A program made the position numbers and the translations under genes. A DNA stretch of 7,050 nucleotides from Promethearchaeota archaeon. Lineage in GTDB: Archaea; Asgardarchaeota; Lokiarchaeia; Sigynarchaeales; SOKP01. The stretch lies in the NCBI GenBank assembly GCA_019057775.1, contig JAHLWT010000212.1:1-7050 (forward strand). Direction: 5' to 3'. Below, piece after piece: positions 1-5,652 of this stretch (position 1 is the first letter of the stretch; each line of letters opens with the position of its first letter). Under the pieces are notes generated by a model. The model did no database searches and was not told the origin of the DNA. It saw only the letters and a list, made by a program, of their open reading frames with translations.

Positions 1-60
1 ATGATCGATATGTATATGATCGATATGTATATGATCGATATGTATATGATCGATACACAA
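1..60. repeat. 15-bp tandem repeat array, cut by the window edge
   Basis: The unit ATGATCGATATGTAT occurs three times without change (1-15, 16-30, 31-45). A fourth unit starts at 46 and matches for ten bases before diverging to ACACAA. The array begins at base 1, so it may extend further left and its true copy number is unknown. Each unit contains ATCGAT, and each junction makes a TATA-like TGTATATG. The array lies directly upstream of the padR gene at 83, so it overlaps the likely promoter. One frame through it reads as repeated Met-Ile-Asp-Met-Tyr, but that frame runs into padR out of register and is probably not translated. Whether it is an operator array, a slippage tract or part of a larger satellite cannot be decided here. 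Confidence 0.9.
41..57 (+). promoter_or_regulatory. candidate padR operator and TATA element
   Basis: The half-sites TGTAT (41-45) and ATACA (53-57) form a perfect inverted repeat with a 7-nt spacer. They arise where the last repeat unit departs from the array. PadR-family operators described in bacteria often have ATGT/ACAT-type half-sites, so the shape fits. The TATA-like TGTATATG at 41-48 would place a start of transcription near 70, just before the GGTG ribosome site at 71-74 and the ATG at 83. A repressor bound here would cover the TATA box. That this is PadR1's own operator is inference. Confidence 0.4.
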
Positions 61-82
61 CTCAAATTATGGTGGAAAGAAG

Positions 83-616
83 ATGAAAGAAGAAATGTTA
101 AAACGATTTGGTCCACCATCAAAAATGGGATTCATGCGTTTTTTAGTCCTCTCAATTCTGGAGGAAAAATCTCTCCATGGATACAAAATAATTGAAGAAA
201 TTAAAAATAGAACACTAGGATTTTTCAGTCCACCTTCATCAACAATTTATCCGCTTCTTAAGAAATTGAGTGCTGAGGAAAAATTGATTGAACAGATTCA
301 AACTGAAGATCCTGAAGATACTAAAAAAGTCTATCAAATAACGACAGAAGGCAAGGAAAAATTACAGTACATGATCGAAATTCAACAAGAAAGGTCTAAA
401 GCAATGAAAAAATTCATGTCTGAGACGCTTGGTATGGAGTCTCCACACGGAATATCAAATGGAGATTTTAAAGGTTTTCCATTTAAAGGGCCTTTATTTG
501 GAAGATTAAACGGATTGTCGAATGAAGAAAAGACTAAAATGTTAGAAGTTCGTAGAAAATTTTTAATGAAAAGAATTGAGTGGATTGATGAACAGCTTGA
601 AGAATTAAAAAAATAA
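83..616 (+). CDS. PadR-family transcriptional regulator (PadR1)
   Basis: A 177-residue DNA-binding regulator. The winged helix-turn-helix spans about residues 18-95. It has the family pattern of an L-x-x-L-x-E-x-x-x-H-G-Y-x-I first half (residues 21-36), then a recognition helix with S-S-T-I-Y-P-L-L-K-K-L (52-62), and a wing ending in Y-Q-I-T-T-E-G (84-90). A Phe/Gly/Pro-rich linker (about 120-145) follows, and then a charged helix (146-177) of the kind used for dimerisation in PadR proteins. The ATG at 83 was chosen because GGTG lies 8 nt upstream; an ATG at 95 is an alternative. The gene leads a run of same-strand transport genes with a 49-bp gap to the ATPase, the common arrangement of a PadR repressor controlling an efflux-type ABC transporter. 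The ligand is unknown. The linker is longer than in minimal PadR proteins. Confidence 0.93.
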   Translation: MKEEMLKRFGPPSKMGFMRFLVLSILEEKSLHGYKIIEEIKNRTLGFFSPPSSTIYPLLKKLSAEEKLIEQIQTEDPEDTKKVYQITTEGKEKLQYMIEIQQERSKAMKKFMSETLGMESPHGISNGDFKGFPFKGPLFGRLNGLSNEEKTKMLEVRRKFLMKRIEWIDEQLEELKK

Positions 617-665
617 ATTTAACTAAAAATGAAAACACTTGAATTAAATAAGGAAAGATTAAAAA

Positions 666-1892
666 ATGATATTACAGCGACCTCAAAGACCGGGAGGATT
701 TTTAATTTTTATCATCATCCCAATAATTGTAGTAATCATTGTATATTTAATCATTAGAAAGAGAAAAAATAAGAAGAGTCAAATCAAATTGCGAGAATAT
801 GAAAAAAAACATCAGGAAATTACTCCCGTGAAGGAAAAAATTGTGAAAGTAAGACCAGTAATAGACAAAACCGAAGTCGTGTTAAAACTTGAAAACTTAA
901 CTAAAAAGTATGGCAATTTTACAGCGGTAAATAAAGTAAATCTAGAAGTATGTAGGGGTGAAACTATAGGACTAGTTGGTCCTAATGGTGCTGGAAAAAC
1001 TACAACCATTAAAATGATTGCGAAAATTTTAAGACCTAATTCAGGGAGAATCTTAATTAGAACGAATCATAGTGAATTAGAAGATTTGGAAAAAGTGTCT
1101 AGCACGGTAACTCAAATCGGTTTTTTAATTGATATCCCCAATTTTTACAATATGACTGCGTACCAACTGCTCAAGTATTTTGCGAAGCTCCAACACTATC
1201 CAAAAGATAAGACCGAAGCAAGAATCGATGAACTCTTAACACTTTTTAAGCTTTCTGAATGGAAGCATGAAAGAGTGAAGACCTATTCTAAAGGAATGGT
1301 GCAGAAATTGGGAATAATTCAAGCAATTATTAATGATCCCGAGATAGTTATATTAGATGAGCCACAAACTGGTTTAGATCCATTAGCCCGTGTTGAAATT
1401 CGGAAGTACATTCGAGAACTTCAATCTCGGGGAAAAACTATTTTTGTGGCATCACATATGTTATATGAAATATCTGAAGTATGTGATAAAATTGCGTTAA
1501 TCAATCGTGGTTCAATAGCAGGATTTGACACAGTAGAGAACCTAGCTCTAATATTGAAGACAAGCGAATTAGAGTGCGTTCTACTTGAGTCTCTTAACGC
1601 GAGTGAATTAGCTCCTCTATTAAATCGTATAAATGAAAAGCTTAATGCCTATCTAGACCAGAATTTAGATCCAAAAATATCAAAAATTCCAGTGAAGTAT
1701 TATCCTGAAAAACAAGAGTTAAAGATTTTTTATGATGGAAAAAATGAATCGAAGGGAGAAATCTTGAAAATTCTTATAAAGGAATTTGAATCAGATTTTA
1801 CGGTGATCTCATTTACTCAACCTAAGACTTCTCAACTAGAAAGAATCTATGCAAAAATGGTAAAAGATAGTGAATTAAAGGGAGATGAATAA
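666..1892 (+). CDS. ABC transporter ATP-binding protein with N-terminal membrane anchor
   Basis: A 408-residue ATPase that would power the permease encoded next. All core motifs are visible: Walker A GPNGAGKTT (105-113), a signature variant YSKGMVQK (207-214), Walker B IVILDEP (227-233), D-loop GLDP (236-239) and the switch His264. The IGFLIDIPNFYNMT stretch (151-164) stands in the Q-loop region and is typical of the CcmA/NatA/BcrA-like exporters. Two parts are unusual. Residues 12-30 form a very hydrophobic single helix followed by RKRKNKK, so the N-terminus should face outside with the ATPase in the cytoplasm. Residues about 295-408 form an extra C-terminal domain that I do not recognise. 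Most stand-alone ATPases of this type are about 230-310 residues with no membrane segment. An AGGAAAG sequence (651-657) precedes the ATG. The next gene overlaps this one by 8 nt. Confidence 0.93.
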   Translation: MILQRPQRPGGFLIFIIIPIIVVIIVYLIIRKRKNKKSQIKLREYEKKHQEITPVKEKIVKVRPVIDKTEVVLKLENLTKKYGNFTAVNKVNLEVCRGETIGLVGPNGAGKTTTIKMIAKILRPNSGRILIRTNHSELEDLEKVSSTVTQIGFLIDIPNFYNMTAYQLLKYFAKLQHYPKDKTEARIDELLTLFKLSEWKHERVKTYSKGMVQKLGIIQAIINDPEIVILDEPQTGLDPLARVEIRKYIRELQSRGKTIFVASHMLYEISEVCDKIALINRGSIAGFDTVENLALILKTSELECVLLESLNASELAPLLNRINEKLNAYLDQNLDPKISKIPVKYYPEKQELKIFYDGKNESKGEILKILIKEFESDFTVISFTQPKTSQLERIYAKMVKDSELKGDE

Positions 1893-2760
1893 AAAAATGG
1901 AAACTAGAAATGAAAAATTCCTTGGAATAAAACCAATATTTGATACGCTTGTATTTGAAATGAAAAAACAAATAAAGAAATTTTACTTTTTTTCTATAAT
2001 TACAATCGTAATTGCTGTATTATTGGGTTATATCCTTCAGTTAATCCCAAATAATCTTCTAGCAAATACGCAAGCAGAATTCTTTAGTACTGGCTTGGGC
2101 TTTATTTCATTCATAACTCTATTTGCAGCGTGTTTATTTTTTTCGGGAATAATTTGCTCAGAATTTAATAAAAAAACAGGGTTTATTGTTTTTCCCAAAA
2201 TCAACAAATACAAATTGATAATAGGTAAATATCTTGGTAATTTAATCTTAGTTGCAATCATTATTACTATCTATTACATTATATTAGGGCTTCTTGGATT
2301 TTTTTATTACGGAGGGCCAATTAATATCCGATTATTTTATTCATATGGTATTGCCCTATTATATGTAATTGCATTAAGCAGCTTTGTTACATTCTTTAGT
2401 TCATTTATGAGAAGTGTAAACATTACAATCATATCTACCTTGATACTACTTCTCATTGGATTTAGTATAGCAGATCAGATTGTTACTTTAGTATTTAAAG
2501 ATGCTTTTGAACCATTATATTCTATAACGTACTTAGGTAATCTTATAACAGGAATCCTAAATAATCCATTTCCAAATCCAAGATACGTTGAAATTTCCTT
2601 TAGTGGTGGAGGTGGAGGCGGATTTGGTCCTCCTGGGGGACATTTTACGTTTGGTCAATGGATAACACCGGCTATTGGGATAGGTATTACTTTACTTATT
2701 GTATATATGGTCGCATTCTTCATATTTGCGGCATTACTATTCAAACGGAGGCAACTATAA
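1885..2760 (+). CDS. ABC-2-type permease subunit
   Basis: A 291-residue integral membrane protein with six predicted helices (about 33-54, 66-91, 112-140, 150-172, 178-203 and 262-286). After helix 2 comes a cytoplasmic stretch with S-E-F-N-K-K-T-G and a following F-P-K (92-105), like the E-x-x-x-x-T-x-x-x-x-x-P segment that couples ABC-2 permeases to their ATPase. The overlap with the ATPase gene suggests translational coupling and a dimeric exporter with it. The loop before the last helix contains six consecutive glycines within a Gly/Pro/Phe-rich segment (240-252) and, by topology, should face outside. The start is uncertain: ATG at 1885 overlaps the previous stop, but GGGAG at 1880-1884 is better spaced for the ATG at 1897, which would remove four residues. 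The substrate cannot be read from the sequence. Confidence 0.87.
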   Translation: MNKKMETRNEKFLGIKPIFDTLVFEMKKQIKKFYFFSIITIVIAVLLGYILQLIPNNLLANTQAEFFSTGLGFISFITLFAACLFFSGIICSEFNKKTGFIVFPKINKYKLIIGKYLGNLILVAIIITIYYIILGLLGFFYYGGPINIRLFYSYGIALLYVIALSSFVTFFSSFMRSVNITIISTLILLLIGFSIADQIVTLVFKDAFEPLYSITYLGNLITGILNNPFPNPRYVEISFSGGGGGGFGPPGGHFTFGQWITPAIGIGITLLIVYMVAFFIFAALLFKRRQL

Positions 2761-2803
2761 AGCGATGATGAATATTGAAATTAGTAAATTTGGTGGTTGT
2801 TAA

Positions 2804-3772
2804 ATGAGAAGAATAAAGAATAAAATAAAGTTGAGCTTGCTGAGTGTGATTCTATTCGGATTAATCATGTTTGGAGCATTATCTACAGTGGTATTAGCTA
2901 GCTCAAATTATCAATCAACTCTAGTGAAGGGGACAGATATTTTTACAGTTAGTCAATATGATGATACTGTTTGGAACACCACAGTAAGTAACTCTACTAC
3001 ACCCAGTGATTGGTTCGAGGGAGAGACTAATATTACAGGTGCTAAAAGCAAAATTACTATGAGAGGCTGGAGAGACACTACATGGGAAACATATGATGTG
3101 TTAACAGGGATATTTATGCCTGAGATCTTTAACTTGGAAAAAATTATGATGCTCTTAATTTCGATGAATAGTCTTGGGTATAATGAAACAACAATTAATA
3201 CGAATTATACAACTAATTATAAGTTATCATATGGTGTGCGCTCAGTTTGGAATTTCACATCGAGTGGTTATCCTGAAGAACAAAGCTACATAGATGGAAT
3301 CATGGTATTTAAAAATCCGTCTGATTTTAAAACAATGTTAGATGATTATAATAACTTATCAGCGGAATTGAATGGGAAATTACCTCTTTCACCTTTTCCA
3401 ACTCTCGACGCAGATGAATTTTTATGGCAAATAGCTTTAAATGGATTAGCAATCGCAAAACCGCAAACAGGATACTTACAAGTTCTTATAGAGGATCTTG
3501 GATGTGAAAATGCGACATCAAGCGGAAATACTCTCATATTTGAACGTTATGGGGAAACAAATTATACTGTTGAAATAATGTATGGTAGTGAAGGAACTAT
3601 GTCTTCCTTATCCGTAAAAACTGCGGATGAAACTGTTATCTTTCGAATTATTAGCACAAACTCAGATTGGATGTTTTTCGTAATTATTACTGTGGTCTTA
3701 ATTTGTATTGCAGGTATATCTGTTGTTTTAATCCTAAGAAAAAGAAAAATAAACAAACTAAGAAAGAATTAA
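2804..3772 (+). CDS. secreted, membrane-anchored ectodomain protein of unknown function
   Basis: A 322-residue protein of no family I recognise, with clear topology. It has a basic N-terminus (MRRIKNKIK), a hydrophobic signal segment to about residue 31 with likely cleavage after VLA near residue 32, an ectodomain from about 33 to 288, one transmembrane helix (289-311) and a basic cytoplasmic tail starting RKRK. The ectodomain carries nine N-X-S/T sequons (N58, N63, N76, N127, N134, N150, N184, N236, N253), suggesting an N-glycosylated archaeal surface protein. It has one cysteine (234), so no internal disulfide. GGTGG at 2792-2796 lies 7 nt before the ATG. It follows the permease by 43 bp with no evident promoter between them, so it is probably the fourth gene of the operon and an outer-face partner of the transporter (inference). 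No substrate-binding-protein motif is visible. Confidence 0.85.
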   Translation: MRRIKNKIKLSLLSVILFGLIMFGALSTVVLASSNYQSTLVKGTDIFTVSQYDDTVWNTTVSNSTTPSDWFEGETNITGAKSKITMRGWRDTTWETYDVLTGIFMPEIFNLEKIMMLLISMNSLGYNETTINTNYTTNYKLSYGVRSVWNFTSSGYPEEQSYIDGIMVFKNPSDFKTMLDDYNNLSAELNGKLPLSPFPTLDADEFLWQIALNGLAIAKPQTGYLQVLIEDLGCENATSSGNTLIFERYGETNYTVEIMYGSEGTMSSLSVKTADETVIFRIISTNSDWMFFVIITVVLICIAGISVVLILRKRKINKLRKN

Positions 3773-3787
3773 ATAATATATACAAAC

Positions 3788-3796
3788 TTTTTTTTT
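3788..3796 (+). terminator. T-tract terminator of the padR1-ABC operon
   Basis: Nine consecutive T residues, followed by ATTTTAT, start 16 bp after the stop codon of the ectodomain gene. Archaeal RNA polymerase terminates at such U-runs without needing a strong hairpin, and no hairpin is evident here. Confidence 0.6.
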
Positions 3797-3952
3797 ATTT
3801 TATATTCAGTAGGAAGGTTAAAATTTGAAATATAATCAAGAACCCTTTCTAATATCCCTAAAATTCAGAATTGTTTTAAGTAATATAAAAATTTTAAGAA
3901 GAAGGTTATAAAAAGATTGGTATTATATTTAAAACAAATTAATAAACATTTT

Positions 3953-3966
3953 AAAAAGAAAAAAAA
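3953..3966 (-). terminator. T-tract terminator of the padR2-hsp20 unit
   Basis: The plus strand reads AAAAAGAAAAAAAA, which is TTTTTTTTCTTTTT on the minus strand, about 108 nt after the hsp20 stop. It follows a block of small hairpins ending in CACCCC. Together these form a plausible 3' end for the minus-strand transcript. Confidence 0.5.
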
Positions 3967-3978
3967 TATATTTAATTG

Positions 3979-4054
3979 GGGTGCTTTAGAGTTAAAGTAT
4001 TGCAATATTGCTTAATTTGAAGCCATATTGTCCTAATTCTAAGGCGTCCCACCC
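3979..4054 (-). other. hairpin cluster in the hsp20 3' untranslated region
   Basis: Several short inverted repeats lie between hsp20 and its T-tract. An outer GGGTG (3979-3983) pairs with CACCC (4050-4054). Inside it CTTTA (3984-3988) pairs with TAAAG (3993-3997) around a 4-nt loop, and GCTT (4010-4013) pairs with AAGC (4020-4023) around a 6-nt loop. A 10-bp palindrome, GCAATATTGC, is at 4002-4011 and competes with the second stem. Each stem is short, so this could be chance in AT-rich DNA. It could also be a structured 3' end or a small RNA processed from the hsp20 message. Confidence 0.25.
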
Positions 4055-4073
4055 TTAATTTTTAATTAATCAA

Positions 4074-4616
4074 TTAATTGTCGCTAATATTGATGTTTTT
4101 TGCTGGTTTTTTCCCCATTGTTATCTTCAAGAGTCCGTTAGCCATTTTAGAAACAATAGTCTCTGGATCTACGTCTACAGGTAAAGGAATGTCCATGTTG
4201 ACTTCAACGAACGTGAAGCCCCTTAGGAATTGTGGAGAACAACAACATTCATTTCCTGATTTTTCTTCTGGTTTCTCTTTTACCTTTTCAGTCTCAGGAA
4301 TTTTAGGTTTCTCCGCTTTAATGTTCAAATGGTTATTAATTAATGAGACTTTGACTTCCTCTTTAGTACGACCTGCTAATGGTATGGTAATCAGATAATT
4401 TTCACCAAGATCCTCTATGTTATAAGGAATATGGCGTCCATACCCTCCCATAAAACCTCGCATGAAATGTTTAGCCATGTGCTTCATATTATGCATTTGT
4501 TCAGGCGAAAATGGAAAACAGCCCATCATCCCTTTTTTACCGTGATGTCCGTGAGAATGTCGAGGACCATGAGGGTTACTATGACCGTGGGAACCTTTAG
4601 TATCTTCTTCGTGCAT
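4074..4616 (-). CDS. hsp20: Hsp20 small heat-shock protein with His/Met-rich N-terminus
   Basis: A 180-residue ATP-independent holdase chaperone of the alpha-crystallin family, expected in the cytoplasm as an oligomer that binds unfolding proteins. The alpha-crystallin domain runs from about residue 65 to 168. It includes P-L-A-G-R-T-K-E-E-V-K-V (79-90), the L-N-I-K-A-E strand (97-102) and the signature A-N-G-L-L-K-I (159-165). The C-terminus has an I-N-I motif (175-177), the I-x-I element that docks neighbouring subunits. Two features are unusual: residues 2-62 contain twelve histidines and a Met-rich stretch (30-56), and the mid-domain loop carries Cys-Cys-Cys (124-126). Both could bind metal. 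The start is fixed by a perfect GGAGGT site. It lies 52 bp after padR2 on the same strand, so the two are probably co-transcribed, although an AT-rich stretch in the gap could hold a second promoter. Confidence 0.95.
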   Translation of the reverse strand: MHEEDTKGSHGHSNPHGPRHSHGHHGKKGMMGCFPFSPEQMHNMKHMAKHFMRGFMGGYGRHIPYNIEDLGENYLITIPLAGRTKEEVKVSLINNHLNIKAEKPKIPETEKVKEKPEEKSGNECCCSPQFLRGFTFVEVNMDIPLPVDVDPETIVSKMANGLLKITMGKKPAKNINISDN

Positions 4617-4625
4617 AAACTTTTT

Positions 4626-4631
4626 ACCTCC
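4626..4631 (-). promoter_or_regulatory. perfect Shine-Dalgarno site of hsp20
   Basis: The minus strand reads GGAGGT with 9 nt to the ATG at 4616. It is the strongest ribosome binding site in the window and complements the usual archaeal 16S tail. It fixes the hsp20 start and suggests high translation of the chaperone relative to the upstream regulator, whose own site is weak. Confidence 0.85.
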
Positions 4632-4668
4632 TTTTTTTAATTTTTAATATTAGTTTTTGGCAATTTAA

Positions 4669-5310
4669 TTAAGAATACATGTCGTCATCAAGGATTTCGA
4701 TAGTTTTAGCTTTTTCTTCTCTTTCCTTTTTGATATCTTCCAGTACTGTTTTAAACTTCGAAATTCTTTTATCAATCATTTTAAATCTCTCCGTGAGCTT
4801 ATGTTTCGAGTGTTCTAGTTTTTTAATAGAATTTTCTATTAAGTGTTGATTCTGCAAAGATAAATCCTTTTCATTGATTTTAGGGTGTTTCACAGATTTA
4901 TGATAAGGAAAACTACAAAACATTGTTTCAACATTTCTTCTAATTCCCGGGAAATCCTCAACAATTGTAAAGATGTAGTCCATGAGAGAATGCATGCTCG
5001 GAAAAATGTTATCGCTTAGAACATTTTTGAGTTCAGTTTCTCCTTTTTTAGTTATACCATATTTCTTTTTAGGTCGATTACCTTCAATAATTTCAGATAT
5101 CCTTACAAAGCCAATCTCCGCCAATTTATTTAATAAAGGATAAATCGTCCCAGCTGAACCTCTCCATAACCCTCTGAATCTTCTATTGATTATTTGAGTA
5201 ATTTCATAACCCGTAATACCTGAATGGTTTTTTACGATGTTTAAAACTAAAATATCTAAGCCTGACAGTGTATCTGTTTGATATCCTCTAAATCGTTTGC
5301 CAAAAAACAT
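4669..5310 (-). CDS. PadR-family regulator (PadR2), likely hsp20 repressor
   Basis: With the start at 5310 this is a 213-residue winged helix-turn-helix protein. The DNA-binding domain covers about residues 15-95. It has I-L-V-L-N-I-V with G-I-T-G-Y-E-I (20-37), a recognition helix W-R-G-S-A-G-T-I-Y-P-L-L (49-60) and the wing ending Y-G-I-T-K-K-G (84-90). The remainder is a long charged region, probably coiled coil from about 155 to 200, for dimerisation. The frame stays open to an ATG at 5385, but that ATG sits about 2 bp from the TATA box and the extra 25 codons run through an operator-like repeat, so the ATG at 5310 is preferred. hsp20 follows after 52 bp. The paired operators around its promoter point to autoregulation. 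It is only distantly similar to PadR1, mainly in the S-x-x-T-I-Y-P-L-L region. Confidence 0.9.
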   Translation of the reverse strand: MFFGKRFRGYQTDTLSGLDILVLNIVKNHSGITGYEITQIINRRFRGLWRGSAGTIYPLLNKLAEIGFVRISEIIEGNRPKKKYGITKKGETELKNVLSDNIFPSMHSLMDYIFTIVEDFPGIRRNVETMFCSFPYHKSVKHPKINEKDLSLQNQHLIENSIKKLEHSKHKLTERFKMIDKRISKFKTVLEDIKKEREEKAKTIEILDDDMYS

Positions 5311-5343
5311 TTTTGTTAACTTATTTTTTTTCTTCGGATTGTG

Positions 5344-5362
5344 ATATATCGTAAACCGAATA
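5344..5362. promoter_or_regulatory. operator-like repeat, copy 1 (start-site proximal)
   Basis: The 19-bp sequence ATATATCGTAAACCGAATA matches copy 2 at 17 of 19 positions. It has an imperfect dyad, TCG (5349-5351), five bases, CGA (5357-5359), with AT-rich flanks. If transcription starts about 25 bp from the TATA box, near 5366, this copy would cover roughly the first 20 transcribed bases. A protein bound here would block initiation or early elongation of the padR2-hsp20 message. Confidence 0.65.
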
Positions 5363-5386
5363 CTGATAGAATACAATAAAAACATG

Positions 5387-5398
5387 TATTTAAATATA
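5387..5398 (-). promoter_or_regulatory. TATA box of the padR2-hsp20 operon
   Basis: The minus strand reads TATATTTAAATA, close to the archaeal TATA consensus, with a start of transcription expected near 5366. The resulting leader to the ATG at 5310 would be about 55 nt. The element overlaps the edge of operator copy 2, so TBP/TFB and a repressor would compete for this stretch. Confidence 0.6.
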
Positions 5399-5412
5399 TC
5401 GGAAATCGAATA
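5394..5412. promoter_or_regulatory. operator-like repeat, copy 2 (TATA/BRE side)
   Basis: ATATATCGGAAATCGAATA repeats copy 1 exactly 50 bp away in the same orientation, differing at two positions. The core is TCG (5399-5401), five bases, CGA (5407-5409). Seen from the minus-strand gene it lies immediately upstream of and overlapping the TATA box, where TFB contacts the BRE. The direct spacing of about five helical turns would put two bound dimers on nearly the same DNA face with the promoter between them. Confidence 0.65.
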
Positions 5413-5583
5413 TCAAAAAATCTTCTAACTGATATTGAACTGATGGCATTTGAGAATTAAGACTTGAAATAACCTATGTGAGATACGAATATACTGTATA
5501 ACCTAAATTTAATGGGAGTCTAATCCTTCAATAGAAAAGAATCTGCTGTTGCCGTACATTTAAATTGAATCGTAAAGGATTTA

Positions 5584-5594
5584 TTTATTAAATA
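5584..5594 (+). promoter_or_regulatory. candidate TATA box of the glycosyltransferase gene
   Basis: TTTATTAAATA preceded by the purine-rich GTAAAGGA (5572-5579) resembles an archaeal BRE/TATA pair. It would place transcription start near 5615, about 38 nt before the TTG at 5653. Other AT-rich matches exist nearby, so the choice is tentative. The rest of the 5413-5652 gap shows an 11-bp palindrome TATACTGTATA (5490-5500) and no gene. Confidence 0.35.
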
Positions 5595-5652
5595 GGAAGA
5601 ATTAGCAAAATAAGGATTATACTATTATTAATTCAACAAAAATAAAGATATT

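Larger units (their letters stand above)
3773..4073. other. convergent intergenic region
   Basis: About 300 bp lie between the end of the ectodomain gene (plus strand) and the end of hsp20 (minus strand). I see no coding frame of useful length and nothing with tRNA form. The region holds a T9 tract for the plus-strand operon, an A-rich tract that reads as a T-tract terminator on the minus strand, and a less AT-rich block at about 3978-4054 with several small inverted repeats. The part from 3800 to 3950 is AT-rich with no clear signal. Confidence 0.7.

Noticed and set aside
1..60. CRISPR array or replication-origin iterons
   Set aside because: The 15-bp units are directly adjacent with no spacers, so this is not CRISPR. 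No replication initiator gene is nearby to support iterons.
1..195. Open frame of 64 codons starting with repeated Met-Ile-Asp-Met-Tyr
   Set aside because: It is open because the 15-bp repeat is a multiple of three. It has no ribosome site and then overlaps the well-supported padR1 in another frame with no sensible protein features.
629..757. 42-codon frame between padR1 and the ATPase gene
   Set aside because: It has no ribosome site, unremarkable composition, and most of it overlaps the start of the ATPase gene whose anchor helix and linker read well.
3773..4073. Possible tRNA or CRISPR in the convergent gap
   Set aside because: No cloverleaf with a T-loop or anticodon arm and no spaced direct repeats are visible.
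4078..4640. Plus-strand frames opposite hsp20
   Set aside because: They are antisense shadows of a clear Hsp20 with a perfect ribosome site; the translations show no domain.
5490..5500. TATACTGTATA palindrome as an operator
   Set aside because: A single short AT-rich palindrome in AT-rich DNA, not near a start of transcription I can place, and not repeated elsewhere in the window.
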